Translations under genes and position numbers: made by a program
The notes under the pieces: generated by a model
Database searches by the model: none
Seen by the model: only the letters and a program-made list of their open reading frames with translations
Told to the model about the DNA's origin: nothing
In this document: positions 9,616 through 18,736 of the stretch, in pieces
Layout: each line of letters opens with the position of its first letter
How positions within the stretch are numbered: the first letter of the stretch is position 1
Assembly: GCF_000092065.1 (NCBI RefSeq)
Contig: NC_009367.1
Location: forward strand, 62,001-126,000
Length of the DNA stretch: 64,000 bases
DNA from: Ostreococcus lucimarinus CCE9901
Taxonomy: Eukaryota > Chlorophyta > Mamiellophyceae > Mamiellales > Bathycoccaceae
Direction of reading: 5' to 3'

Positions 9616-11217
9616 ATGCGCGGCGGCGCGCGCCGCGACGGACGACCGCCGCGCGGCGCGAACGACGACGGCATCGACGATGATTTCGACGACGACGTCG
9701 AGCCGCCGCTTCGCGCGACGACGAAATCGCCGGTGCGGTTCGGCATGGCGCCGCACCCGACGCTGTGCGCGTCCGTGCCGGAGGATCTGAAGAATTACGG
9801 CCGGCGCGGGCGCGCGAGCGCCGGGACGCATCGGTGTCCGTGCGCGCACGCGGCGCGGGACGAGACGCGGGACGACGACGACGCGAGGACGTGCGCGGGA
9901 AGCGCGATGGAAACGGCGCGGCGAGGGTTCGCGGCGGCGTACGCGACGCGGGCGGGGATAAGTTTGGCGGCGCACGTCGTCAGGACGCTCAGGCGCGGGT
10001 CGGCGAGGAAGTGCTTGGATTTGGGTCACCTGGTGGGGGAGGAGACGTTGAGGTATCGGGAAGACGCGGCGCGGTTCGGATTGTTCGCGGGCGGGTTCGC
10101 GGGGACGTACTCGGCGACGCGGTGTTGGCTGTGTTACGTCACGGCGCCGAGCGGGGGGGAGGAGGGCGCGGAGACGGTGGAGAAGGGCGCGGAAAAGGGC
10201 GCGGACGCCGTCGTCGAGCGGTCGGCGAGGGAGCCGTTCACGCCCGAGTCCGCGGCGTCCATCGCGGGCGGCGTCGCGGGGCTGTCCATATTCTTCCTCA
10301 AACCGAAGTATCGTCGCGCGTTTTCGCTGTATCTTCTCGCCAAGCTCGCGCAGGCGAGCTGGGCGAGCGCGCAGAAGGAGCATCCTTGGATGAAGGAGCG
10401 AGGTCCGGCGGCGTGGAGGCACACGAATTTCGCGCTCTTCACGCTTTCGTCCGCGCAAATCATGTACGCGTACGTCATGCGACCCGATACGCTCGATCCA
10501 GGGTTTTGGAACTTTATCGTGAACGCCGGGCCGATCGACAAGCAGACGCTCGGCGCCGTGCGCGAGAGCGTGCGAAGCGGCGCGAGCGCCGCCGTGGTGG
10601 GGTGCGACCACACGCACGGAAGCACGGGCGCGCTGTGGTGCTCATCCCACGTCGCTGCGTCATCGTTTTCCACTTTCAAAAAGTGTTTTCCGTTTTACTT
10701 TTCGATTCATTACGTGCCATACGTGGTTCTTAATTTAAGCAAAGCGGTGCAGAAGCCGCTGTCGACGCTGTATCGCGCGACCAAGGCGACGGTGCGCTCG
10801 TCCACGATGATTTCCACGTACGTTGGTTTATATATGAGCACGGTGTGTTTGCATCGAAACTCCGGTCTCCGCGATCACCGCGCGCTGTACTATCTCGCCG
10901 GGGTCGTCGCCAGCGGCGCGTTGTTGGTCGAAGACGAAGGCAGGCGCACCGACTTGACTCTTTGGATTGTACCGCGCGCCGTTGATTCCCTCGTATTAGT
11001 CTTGGTGCGCAAAGGCATACTTCCGCACGTCGCGAATTTCGAAAGTTATTTATTCGCTCTCGTGATGAGCGGCGTGATGAACCTTTACGAGAGAGAACCG
11101 GACGTGTTGGAGCGCAATTTAACGCGCTTCATCGCTCGCTTCGTCGAACCGCCGACGGCGACCAGTGTCGGGCGCTTATCGAGCATCTCCCGCGACGCCA
11201 GCGTCTCGCTCATGTGA
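9616..11217 (+). CDS. TMEM135-like multipass membrane protein
   Basis: 533 aa from the ATG at 9616; the frame upstream only has a TTG. The pattern matches the TMEM135 family, linked in animals to peroxisomes and mitochondrial dynamics. There is an early Cys/His patch (HRCPCAH), a first conserved block (RRGFAAAYATRAGISLAAHVVRTL in part), hydrophobic helices around IAGGVAGLSIFFLKPKYRR, and HTHGSTGALWCSSH. A C-terminal block (GVVASGALLVEDEGRRTDL, then IVPRAVDSL) resembles the family's repeated helix followed by basic residues and PRALE. The role in the alga is not known. It is transcribed towards the MYND-TPR gene, 138 bp away. Confidence 0.7.
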   Translation: MRGGARRDGRPPRGANDDGIDDDFDDDVEPPLRATTKSPVRFGMAPHPTLCASVPEDLKNYGRRGRASAGTHRCPCAHAARDETRDDDDARTCAGSAMETARRGFAAAYATRAGISLAAHVVRTLRRGSARKCLDLGHLVGEETLRYREDAARFGLFAGGFAGTYSATRCWLCYVTAPSGGEEGAETVEKGAEKGADAVVERSAREPFTPESAASIAGGVAGLSIFFLKPKYRRAFSLYLLAKLAQASWASAQKEHPWMKERGPAAWRHTNFALFTLSSAQIMYAYVMRPDTLDPGFWNFIVNAGPIDKQTLGAVRESVRSGASAAVVGCDHTHGSTGALWCSSHVAASSFSTFKKCFPFYFSIHYVPYVVLNLSKAVQKPLSTLYRATKATVRSSTMISTYVGLYMSTVCLHRNSGLRDHRALYYLAGVVASGALLVEDEGRRTDLTLWIVPRAVDSLVLVLVRKGILPHVANFESYLFALVMSGVMNLYEREPDVLERNLTRFIARFVEPPTATSVGRLSSISRDASVSLM

Positions 11218-11355
11218 AAGTATATATTCGTGTTGTCCACACTCATCGTCTCAGCCTCGCCGCGTCGCGTTCGACGCGACTCGCGCGTTCGCGGCGTCCC
11301 GTTCGCGGCGCCCCGCGCGGGCTTCACACGCCGCCGCGCCCGAACGCCGCGCGCG

Positions 11356-12555
11356 ATGTCCACCATCGTCATCGACGACAAGTACGCGTTGAGTGACTCG
11401 GACTCTGTCGACGCCGACGCCCCGCGATGCGCGAACTGCGGCGTCGCGAGCGACCGACTCAAAAAGTGCGCCAAGTGCCGGCGCGCGCACTTTTGCAACG
11501 CCGCGTGCCAGCGCGCGGCGTGGGACGCGCACGCGCGCGAGTGCGTCGCGGATGCGAACGCGAAACCGGCGTACAAACCGCCCGAACCGCCGCGAATGCC
11601 GACGAAGGCGGAAAAGGAAGAGGCGAAGGAGAGCGAGACGCGGCGAATTCGCGAGACGACGTTGCCGCGAGCGCGCGCGGCGTTGCGAAGAGATGGCGTC
11701 TCGACAACGGTAGATTTAGACGAGTTGATCGAGGGATTAGAAGACGCGATCGTGTTCGCGATCGGGGAGGAGGATCAGGGGTTGACTCGCGAGGTGCGGT
11801 TGGTGCTGGCGAGGGCGTATTTAGAGGCGAAGCGCGCGGATGAATGTTTGCACTATTTGGCGCCGGCGCTGGAGGAGGCGCGAAAGGAGGGCGGGGCGGC
11901 GAGCGCGGACGCGCACACGCTCGCGGCGAAGGCGCATTGCGCGAAGGGCGAGAAAGAACAGTGTCGCAAGGAATTGACGGCGGCGTTGGATTGCGCGAGC
12001 GAATCGACGAGCGACGAAGCGCAGTGCGATACGTTGCTCGACGCGGGGATTATTTTACACGATCTCGGTGACTGGGAGCGATGTGCGCCGTTGCTCAGCA
12101 CCGCGGGCGAGGCGGCAGAAAAACTCGGTCGCTTGCGCGAGGCGGCGCGCGCGTATAATCGCGCGGGTTCGGCACTTTTGCGTTCGGGTCGGCCCGACTA
12201 CGCCGGGCGATGCTGGACTCGAGAGCTGCGAGTGCTAGAGGCGGACGATTCCACCGATCCAGGGACGTTGGCGCAGGCTTTCGCGAACTGTGCGAGCGCT
12301 TTTTTACTCACTCGCGGCGAAGACGATGATGCGTTCAACTTACACAAGAAGTCCGCGCTCACGAAGGCCCGCGAGTCTGGAAATGACGCTGAGGCTCGCG
12401 TTTACTTGCAATTAGGCAACGCTTACAAACTCGCCGGAGACGCGATAGATGATAGTTTAGCGCGCGCGAAAGATTGTTTCGAGAAAGCAAAGTCGTTATC
12501 GGCGACCGATGCTGGCGAGATCGCTTCGCGGGCTTTAGAAATGCTTAGTCTGTAA
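11356..12555 (+). CDS. MYND zinc finger protein with TPR-like repeats
   Basis: 399 aa from the ATG at 11356. Residues ~20-60 form a MYND finger: CANCG, then CAKC, then FCNAAC, then H and C in WDAHARECV, giving the full zinc-ligand set. The rest is helical, Ala/Glu-rich, with TPR-like pairs such as LVLARAYLEAKRADECLHYL and ARVYLQLGNAYKLAGD. MYND fingers bind proline-rich peptides, and TPRs hold protein partners, so an adaptor role is likely. There is no SET domain. The specific function is unknown. The 3' end faces the ankyrin gene across 130 bp that contain two hairpins. Confidence 0.8.
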   Translation: MSTIVIDDKYALSDSDSVDADAPRCANCGVASDRLKKCAKCRRAHFCNAACQRAAWDAHARECVADANAKPAYKPPEPPRMPTKAEKEEAKESETRRIRETTLPRARAALRRDGVSTTVDLDELIEGLEDAIVFAIGEEDQGLTREVRLVLARAYLEAKRADECLHYLAPALEEARKEGGAASADAHTLAAKAHCAKGEKEQCRKELTAALDCASESTSDEAQCDTLLDAGIILHDLGDWERCAPLLSTAGEAAEKLGRLREAARAYNRAGSALLRSGRPDYAGRCWTRELRVLEADDSTDPGTLAQAFANCASAFLLTRGEDDDAFNLHKKSALTKARESGNDAEARVYLQLGNAYKLAGDAIDDSLARAKDCFEKAKSLSATDAGEIASRALEMLSL

Positions 12556-12573
12556 TCATGATTGCAAAGCTGA

Positions 12574-12606
12574 GCGTTTCGTGTGAAACGCGCTTTGGCG
12601 AAGCGC
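12574..12606. repeat. Two overlapping hairpins between convergent genes
   Basis: GCGTTTC and GAAACGC pair around a GTGT loop (12574-12591), followed by GCGCTT and AAGCGC around a 5-nt loop (12590-12606). The two stems share two bases. They lie 18 bp after the MYND-TPR stop. They may help 3' end formation, which is inference only. Confidence 0.5.
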
Positions 12607-12685
12607 CCTACTAATCTACTGTGTCGTTCACCGTCGGTACTGCATCGATGAAAGCGGCGTGCGCGTTAAAGCGTATGCAACGATG

Positions 12686-14242
12686 TTATCCATCGAGCAT
12701 TTGTAAAAATTCATCGTTGGGGAAATTGGACAAATTAAACTCCGTCGACGCCGAAGTCGAGAGGCAGCCGTGCTTGAGCGCCCAGTCGCGAAGTTCAAAG
12801 TTGCCCTCTTCCGTGGCTTTCTGAATCGTCCAACCGTCCCAAGGGCATCCGTGCTGACGAAGCCATTTTAAGACGTCCAAGTGTCCGCCTATAGCGGCGA
12901 ACGCGCACGTGCGTGAGTTCCACAAGCACCCGTGCTGACGCGCCCACTTCAAAATGTGCAAATTTCCCTCCCACGCGCTGTACTCGCACGTGTACATGTT
13001 CCATGGACAACCGCGCGCGCGCGCCCACTGCAGCACGCTCAAGTGACCACCGAGCGCGGCGTGCGCGCACGTTTGTTCATCCCAAGGCACTTCTTCGGCG
13101 CGAAGGTACTCGAGCAACTCGACGTGACCGCCGTACGCCGCGGCGGCGCACACGCGCGCGTCGACGGGGCACCCCTGTTTATGCGCCCACTTCAACACCT
13201 CGAGATGGCCGTGTCGCGCCGCTTGCACGGGCGTCCACAAGTTCCAGGGGCAGCCTTGCATTCGTAACCACTTGAGCATGTCCAAATGCCCACCCACCGC
13301 GGCTTCTTGGCACGTCCAGTCGTGCAGGATCCCCCCTTGCGAGTGCAAAAACTTGAGGCAGTCGAGGTGGCCGAAGCGCGCGGCGACGTCGCCCGCCGAG
13401 TGCGGCCATGGACAGTTCTCCGCTCGCAACCACTCGAGAACGTGTAAGTGTCCGCCCTTGGCCGCGTCCCACACCGCTTGCTCGTCCCAGGTCTCGCCCT
13501 CCGCGCGCAACCACTTCAGCGCCTCCAAGTGCCCGCCCTCGCACGCGTACTGAATCGCGCTCGAGTGCCAGTGGAAGTTGTGTCGTTTCAGCCACTTCAG
13601 CACCGCGAGCTGGCCGTTCTTCGCCGCCTTCGCGCACACCGCGCTTCCCCACGGACACCCTTCCGCCTTTAACCAGCGTAAAATCTCCAAATGCCCTCCT
13701 CGAGCGGCGCAAATCGGCGTCAATTCGTCCCACGGACACCCCACCTCGCGAAGCCAGCACATCATTTCAAAGTACCCCCCGTTCGCCGCGTTCGCGAACA
13801 CCGCCGAGTTCAACGGGCACCCGTGCGCGTGCGCCCACTTCAAAATATCCAAGTGCCCTCCCCGCGCCGCCGCCACGCACGTGTCCGCCGTCCACGGGCA
13901 CCCGTTTCGATACCCCCACTCCTCCGGTTTCGGCCCCGCGTAGAACCCCTGCTCGCGCAGCCACTGCACGCTCTCCAGCTTCCCGCTCGCCGCCGCCGCG
14001 CGACACAACCGCCAATCCCACGGCACGCCCTGCGTCTGCGCCCACCTCAACATCGCCGGCGAGTGCACGAACTTACTCACCCGCATCGCGCACACCGGAT
14101 CGCGTCCCGACTCGATCACCGCGTCCAGGCACCCGTGCGACACGCGCGACAGCACGTTGCAATCCGTGTCGTCCAGGTACTTCATGATGTACTGCTGGAA
14201 CACGTCCGGCAGCATTCCCTGCGACACCAATCGCTTCGGCAT
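12686..14242 (-). CDS. Ankyrin-type repeat protein with F-box-like N-terminus (GCPWD repeat family)
   Basis: 518 aa from the ATG at 14240-14242. Residues ~5-35 (GMLPDVFQQYIMKYLDDTDCNVLSRVS) resemble an F-box-like helix pair. From ~80 to 500 there are about 15 repeats of 26-27 residues with the core GGHLxxLxWLRxxGCPWD and an AA pair in TCxxAAxGGH. This is shorter than the classic 33-residue ankyrin repeat. This repeat family is abundant in picoalgae, brown algae and large DNA viruses. An F-box plus repeats would suggest a substrate-binding subunit of an SCF ubiquitin ligase, but the F-box is weak. The DNA shows a matching 78-81-bp periodicity. Confidence 0.85.
   Translation of the reverse strand: MPKRLVSQGMLPDVFQQYIMKYLDDTDCNVLSRVSHGCLDAVIESGRDPVCAMRVSKFVHSPAMLRWAQTQGVPWDWRLCRAAAASGKLESVQWLREQGFYAGPKPEEWGYRNGCPWTADTCVAAARGGHLDILKWAHAHGCPLNSAVFANAANGGYFEMMCWLREVGCPWDELTPICAARGGHLEILRWLKAEGCPWGSAVCAKAAKNGQLAVLKWLKRHNFHWHSSAIQYACEGGHLEALKWLRAEGETWDEQAVWDAAKGGHLHVLEWLRAENCPWPHSAGDVAARFGHLDCLKFLHSQGGILHDWTCQEAAVGGHLDMLKWLRMQGCPWNLWTPVQAARHGHLEVLKWAHKQGCPVDARVCAAAAYGGHVELLEYLRAEEVPWDEQTCAHAALGGHLSVLQWARARGCPWNMYTCEYSAWEGNLHILKWARQHGCLWNSRTCAFAAIGGHLDVLKWLRQHGCPWDGWTIQKATEEGNFELRDWALKHGCLSTSASTEFNLSNFPNDEFLQMLDG
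12760..14060. repeat. Degenerate 78-81-bp tandem repeat array inside the ankyrin-type gene
   Basis: About 15 diverged copies encode the GGHL...GCPWD protein repeat. On the plus strand they recur as segments reading roughly CCACTTCAA...AAGTGCCC...GCGGC. Copies differ enough that recent slippage looks unlikely for most of them. Confidence 0.8.
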
Positions 14243-14790
14243 CGTTCACTCGACGCGCGGAAGAGCGCCGCTCGCGTCGCGTCGCGTCGCGTCCCGCGTC
14301 CGCGCGCGCCGTCGTCCGGACGCCGTCGTCCGCGGTATGCCGTCGCGTCCCGCGTCGCGTCCCTCTTCGCGTCGCGCGCGTCGCGTCGCGTTCGCGCACG
14401 GCGCGCGCGGTGATTCGAGCGCGTCGCGTCGCGTCGATCGACGCCGTCGATCGGCGCTCGCGGCGTCGCGCGCGCGTGTCGCGTCGACGCGCGCGATGAG
14501 GGTGGCTCCCTCGCGCGCGCTTTTTCTGTGTGTCCGTGTTGTCGTCTCAGTCTCAGGAGTCGCCGTGTCGAGTCATGACTCGACGCGAGTTATGGCTGGA
14601 CGCGAGTTATGACTGTTTGCGCATACGCGTGGGGCGACCGACCGCGACCGACCGACCGACCGACCGAATCGCGCGTCCCTCGGCGGCGCGCCGCGCGACG
14701 ACGGCGCTCGCGCGCGCGCCAAAGAACGACCGGGTCGACGACCGGATCGACGACGCGCGATCGCAAACGCGCCGACGCTTAACGCGCGCC
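14243..14790. promoter_or_regulatory. Divergent intergenic region upstream of ankyrin and MLO genes
   Basis: 548 bp, one of the largest gaps here. The left two thirds are CGTCGCG-rich low-complexity sequence. It holds a perfect 18-bp palindrome at 14567-14584, an adjoining imperfect direct repeat (CGACGCGAGTTATG-like, ~14581-14609), and a GACC tetranucleotide tandem at 14645-14666. An in-frame extension of MLO covers part of it but begins with GTG and is not conserved in character. No separate gene is supported. Confidence 0.45.
14567..14584. repeat. Perfect 18-bp palindrome upstream of MLO
   Basis: The sequence centred on TCATGA reads identically on both strands over 18 bp (GTCGAGTCA followed by its complement). 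It sits 207 bp before the MLO ATG and could bind a dimeric factor. This is sequence-level evidence only. Confidence 0.55.
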
Positions 14791-16671
14791 ATGGCGGGCG
14801 GCGGCGGCGCGGGATGGAGCGCGACGAAGGGGTATAAACTCGGCGGTTTGTTTCTCGCGCTCGCGCTGCTCTCCATCGCGCTCGCGCGCGCGAACGTCGT
14901 CGTCGGACGAACGCTGAGGAAACACAAGCGGAGCGCGATGCTGCACGTGTTCGAACACCTGCAGCTGGAGCTGATGCTGCTGGGGACGCTGTCGCTGCTG
15001 CTGACGGCGCTGCAGGACGCGCTGATGAAGATTTGCGTGAAGGAGGAGGGGTCGTACGGGACGGATGAGTGCCCAAAAGGCGAGGGACCGCTGTGGAGCG
15101 CGACGACGCTGCATCAGACGCATATTTTCATATTCATTTTGGCGTGCACGCACGTGAGTTACGTGGCGGTGAGCGCGTACGTGTGCTCGTGGAAGCTGCG
15201 GCAGTGGCGGCGTTGGGAGACGGAGGGGGAGGTGAAGGTGCACGCGTTGAATCCGAAGATTAACCCGAGGAACGCGACGGGGATTGTGCATTTGGTGTGG
15301 CGCGCGTTTTGGTCGCAGTTTCGATTCGCGGTGGACAAGGGGATGTACTTGTCGTTGCGAAGATTGTTTTTGGAGCGCACGGGGGCGACGCACGATTTCA
15401 ACTTTTACGATTACTTGCGCGAGTCCATGGAGGAAGACATGAGCTCGCTCATCGGGATGACGGTGTTGATGTGGTCGATGGCTACGATTTTCGTGACGGT
15501 GCCGCAGGCGTTGTTCTTATCCGCGGGGATCGTGTGTCTGGGCGTCATGCTCTTCGTGGGGACGATGCTCGAGAGCGTGGCGTTGCGTCTCGCGCAAGCT
15601 GCGTACGAACGTTTCGCCGACGAGAACGAACTCGAAGAGAGGTTGGCGGAAGAAGAGCTAGACATTTCTATCGAAAAATCACCCACTGTGCGGCGACGCG
15701 AGCTGCGAAAAGAGATTGATTCGCAAAATTTCTTTTGGTTGGGTCGACCGCGTTTGCTGCTCAAAGTTTACCAATTCGTGTTGTTTGAAAACGCCATTTC
15801 ACTATCCATGCTCATCTTCAGCATGTGGCAAGATAAAAAGTGGTTGACCTACAACGCGAGTATGTCGGTCGGCACCGCCTGGGCGCTGTTTGCCGTCGAC
15901 GTCTGCGTGTTGATGCACAGCGCTTTGTTCATTCTTCCCGTGTACGCCATCACGTCGACCGTTGGTTCACATTGCGCGACTTCTTTGCAAGAATACGCCG
16001 ATAAACTCGGCATCACGCGCGAGGCCGCTTTACAAGCGTATTTAGAACGCGCCAATGAGTCGATGTCCACAGCTGACGCCGCAGAGGTGGCGGCGTACGA
16101 TTTGAGTTTACTCGGGCGTGACGTCAAGGAGGTCGTCTCGAGCGGAGATTTCGATCAAGAAGCCGTGCCAGTTTCGGCGCTACCTAAAGACTTACAAGCT
16201 GTCGCGGGTGCGTCTAGTCGTCAATTATCCGCTGGTCTCAAAGATATCCAGGCCAGAGGCCAGGCGCGAAAATCGTGGGCGAAGGCGGCGGGCAAGCTCG
16301 CGGCTGGGCAAAAAGATTACTCGCGAGAGAATGAAAAATCAATCACCAGTTTGCTCGGCGCTATCTTGTCAAATCAAATGAAAGCCGAGCTCGCAAAGCA
16401 AAAGCGAGAAAAAGAAGCGAAAGAAGCGGCAAGAGCGGCGAGTCCTGGTGTTGTCGGAGCGTTGCAGCGAACATTTTCGAAGAAGGATATAGCCACGATG
16501 TCCGTCGGTCAACCATCCGCCGACGACGTCACCGAAGACTCGCCAATTCCAAGTTCGAAGGTCTTGGTTAGTAAACCGTCGATGAAGGACGTCTTTAGCA
16601 TGGCCTCGCCTCCTCCTAAGCCAACAATGCGTAGCTCGCTCGACGAAGAAAAAATCGTGGAGGAGCCGTAA
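14791..16671 (+). CDS. MLO: MLO-family seven-transmembrane protein
   Basis: 626 aa from the ATG at 14791; an upstream extension was rejected because MLO proteins begin close to a W-A/S-T motif, here GWSATKGY. MLO proteins are plasma-membrane proteins with seven helices and a calmodulin-binding tail. In land plants they affect mildew susceptibility, pollen tubes and roots, and some act as Ca2+ channels. Visible family blocks are ELMLLGTLSLLLTALQD, KICV, LHQTHIFIFILACTHVSYV, KLRQWRRWE, FDFNFYDYLRESMEEDM, and FFWLGRPRLLLKVYQFVLFENA. The C-terminal ~180 residues are soluble and charged, with a basic helix region where calmodulin binding would be expected. No intron. Confidence 0.93.
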   Translation: MAGGGGAGWSATKGYKLGGLFLALALLSIALARANVVVGRTLRKHKRSAMLHVFEHLQLELMLLGTLSLLLTALQDALMKICVKEEGSYGTDECPKGEGPLWSATTLHQTHIFIFILACTHVSYVAVSAYVCSWKLRQWRRWETEGEVKVHALNPKINPRNATGIVHLVWRAFWSQFRFAVDKGMYLSLRRLFLERTGATHDFNFYDYLRESMEEDMSSLIGMTVLMWSMATIFVTVPQALFLSAGIVCLGVMLFVGTMLESVALRLAQAAYERFADENELEERLAEEELDISIEKSPTVRRRELRKEIDSQNFFWLGRPRLLLKVYQFVLFENAISLSMLIFSMWQDKKWLTYNASMSVGTAWALFAVDVCVLMHSALFILPVYAITSTVGSHCATSLQEYADKLGITREAALQAYLERANESMSTADAAEVAAYDLSLLGRDVKEVVSSGDFDQEAVPVSALPKDLQAVAGASSRQLSAGLKDIQARGQARKSWAKAAGKLAAGQKDYSRENEKSITSLLGAILSNQMKAELAKQKREKEAKEAARAASPGVVGALQRTFSKKDIATMSVGQPSADDVTEDSPIPSSKVLVSKPSMKDVFSMASPPPKPTMRSSLDEEKIVEEP

Positions 16672-16748
16672 GATGAGACGTCTGAATGAATCGCGAAACG
16701 CGTAAACGTGTTGATATTATCCTAATACGATCAAACCTTATTATTAAA

Positions 16749-18632
16749 TTACGGAATGCAACACGACACGATGCCGAGACGAGCCGTGGAACACGGCGCT
16801 ACTTCCCGCCACTTGTTCGCGCGCACATCGTACACCTCCACCGCCGCGATGGCACTCACGCCGTCGAAACCGCCGATGGCGTAGACGGCGTCACCGGAAG
16901 GATCCACCACGGTGGCGTGCAATTGTCGACGATAATGCATCGGGGCTAAGTCCCACCATCCTCGCTTTGCTTCGCGAGGATCGTGTGCCTCGACAAGGTT
17001 CAAGACGCTTCGTTCGTCGCGTCCGCCGACGGTGAGCATCATCCCTCGCGCGTTCAAGCTCGCCACGCCCAGATCCCGACGCTTATGCTTCAAAGGTTGA
17101 CCAGTCGTCCACGTATCCGCGCGCGGGTCATACACCTCGCACAGATCTAATATTTCTCCCGTGCCGCTGAATCCACCAACGGCGTAGAGCTTCCCGCCAA
17201 GGTTGGCGACGCCGAGCGTGGCGCGACCTTCGCTCATCGGAGCGCAGGTGACCCAGGACGACGAAGGTTGCGAACCCACACCGCTAGCGTCCGCGCCGAG
17301 ACCTTCGCCGTAATCGAACGAACCGAACGTCTTGTTCGCTTCCATGGAGTGTAAGTAGTACTCCCCGTCGTATCCTCCGCACGCAAACGTCACGCCGTCG
17401 ATCATCGTCGACGCGCACCAAATGCGCGGAACGCTCATGGGATCTACGACGCGCCACTTCCCCACGCTCTCGCGGTATTCTTCAACGCTTCTCAGTGCTT
17501 CGTTCCCATCGCTACCACCGATGACGACGGTACCTCCTATAGCGGTCGTGGAACACGCCGCGTACGCTCGCGGCGTATTGAGCGACGCGAACGGCTTCCA
17601 ACTCAGGTACCCCCTCGCGTCCGCCTCGCCCGGTCTCATGTACTCCACGTCACTCAAAGGAATGTCGCTTCCACGCTCTAGTCCTCCGATGCACAAAACG
17701 CGTCCGACGAGATCTATGCCGTCCAACGCCGACGCGCGCGCGGATTCTGGAACGACGCCCGCCGCCGCGTTTGTTTGGGCGGTTTTCGTCAGCGACGCGT
17801 TCTCCACCGCTCGCGTCAACGTCGTCACCTTATCCTTCGCCCTCTTCCATCGACTCGTCGTCCCCACCGCCGGCGACCCAGCGATCGTTTCTTCCATCGC
17901 TTCGTCCACCCACGCCGCGACTTTCGCGTCGTCGCCGCGCGCCGGTTCGAAGCCTCTCGACTCGCCGTCGACGTCCTCCCCTCCGAAACTCTGACTCGCC
18001 GCGTACGACATCGACCGCGCGCTCATCGACCCCCCGGTCGCTCGCGCGTACCTCTCGTGCACCTTGATTTCGGTGTCAAACTTTATCCTCTCCGCCTCGA
18101 ATCGCATCCGTTCCCTCTCGAACGCCTCGCGTTCGTCTCGCAGCGCCGCGTACGCCCGCTCCAACTCATCCTCCTGCATCATCCTTCGCGCGTCGAAATC
18201 CCGCCGCTCGCGTTCGAGCAAATCCTTCCCTCGCAGCACCTCTCGCCGCGTCTCTTCGATCCTCTCCAGCGCTTCTTCGCGCTCCGCGTCGATCTCTCTT
18301 CGCGTCGCCTCCGCCGCGCGCCGCGCGTCTCGCGCGTAATCCGCCGCCACCGCCTCCATGCGTTCGTACGCCGCTCGCACGCGCGTCGGCGCGCCGTCAT
18401 CGCGCGTCCATCGCGTTCGCGCGTCTTCCTCGTCGCTCTCGCGCGATCGCGTCGCTCTCGCGCCGCGCGCGTCGTCGTCGTCCGACGCGTCACCGTTCCA
18501 ACGCATCCATTCGCTTTTGTCGCGCTCGCGTCGCGTCGCGCGCGCGCGTCGCGCGTCCGAGCGCGCGGACGCGCGCGAGCGCGCGTCGTCGTCGTCGTCC
18601 GCGCGCGTCGGACGCGCGCGCGTCGCGCGCAT
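16749..18632 (-). CDS. Coiled-coil and kelch-repeat protein
   Basis: About 627 aa from the ATG at 18630-18632; upstream in-frame sequence starts with GTG and overlaps the divergent gene. Residues ~90-215 form a long charged coiled coil (EREEALERIEETRREVL, FERERMRFEAERIKF). The C-terminal ~340 residues carry about six kelch units with the GG signature, for example VLCIGGLERGS, VVIGGSDGNEA, FACGGYDGEYY, YAVGGFSGTGE, LTVGGRDERS and YAIGGFDGVSA, enough for a full six-bladed beta-propeller. This looks like a scaffold or ubiquitin-ligase adaptor, but there is no BTB or F-box, so the role is unknown. Confidence 0.82.
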   Translation of the reverse strand: MRATRARPTRADDDDDARSRASARSDARRARATRRERDKSEWMRWNGDASDDDDARGARATRSRESDEEDARTRWTRDDGAPTRVRAAYERMEAVAADYARDARRAAEATRREIDAEREEALERIEETRREVLRGKDLLERERRDFDARRMMQEDELERAYAALRDEREAFERERMRFEAERIKFDTEIKVHERYARATGGSMSARSMSYAASQSFGGEDVDGESRGFEPARGDDAKVAAWVDEAMEETIAGSPAVGTTSRWKRAKDKVTTLTRAVENASLTKTAQTNAAAGVVPESARASALDGIDLVGRVLCIGGLERGSDIPLSDVEYMRPGEADARGYLSWKPFASLNTPRAYAACSTTAIGGTVVIGGSDGNEALRSVEEYRESVGKWRVVDPMSVPRIWCASTMIDGVTFACGGYDGEYYLHSMEANKTFGSFDYGEGLGADASGVGSQPSSSWVTCAPMSEGRATLGVANLGGKLYAVGGFSGTGEILDLCEVYDPRADTWTTGQPLKHKRRDLGVASLNARGMMLTVGGRDERSVLNLVEAHDPREAKRGWWDLAPMHYRRQLHATVVDPSGDAVYAIGGFDGVSAIAAVEVYDVRANKWREVAPCSTARLGIVSCCIP

Positions 18633-18736
18633 CGACGCCGGCGCGCGATGTGCGATCGCGCGCGCGACGACCAATGCGGCATCGCGCGACGCGCCGACGC
18701 CGGCGCGTCCGCGCGCGCGCCGCTCGATCGCGCGCG

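Noticed and set aside
9363-9746. Minus-strand frame ending in SMLWYMDS as a gene
   Set aside because: It joins a CGCG-repeat stretch with the AT-richer promoter region and has no family resemblance.
12760-14060. CRISPR-like regular repeat
   Set aside because: The 78-81-bp periodicity is coding, diverged and in frame with the ankyrin-type repeats.
13408-14413. Plus-strand frames of 240-260 codons opposite the ankyrin-type gene
   Set aside because: They mirror the repeat array and are Pro/Arg/Ser-rich without a known pattern.
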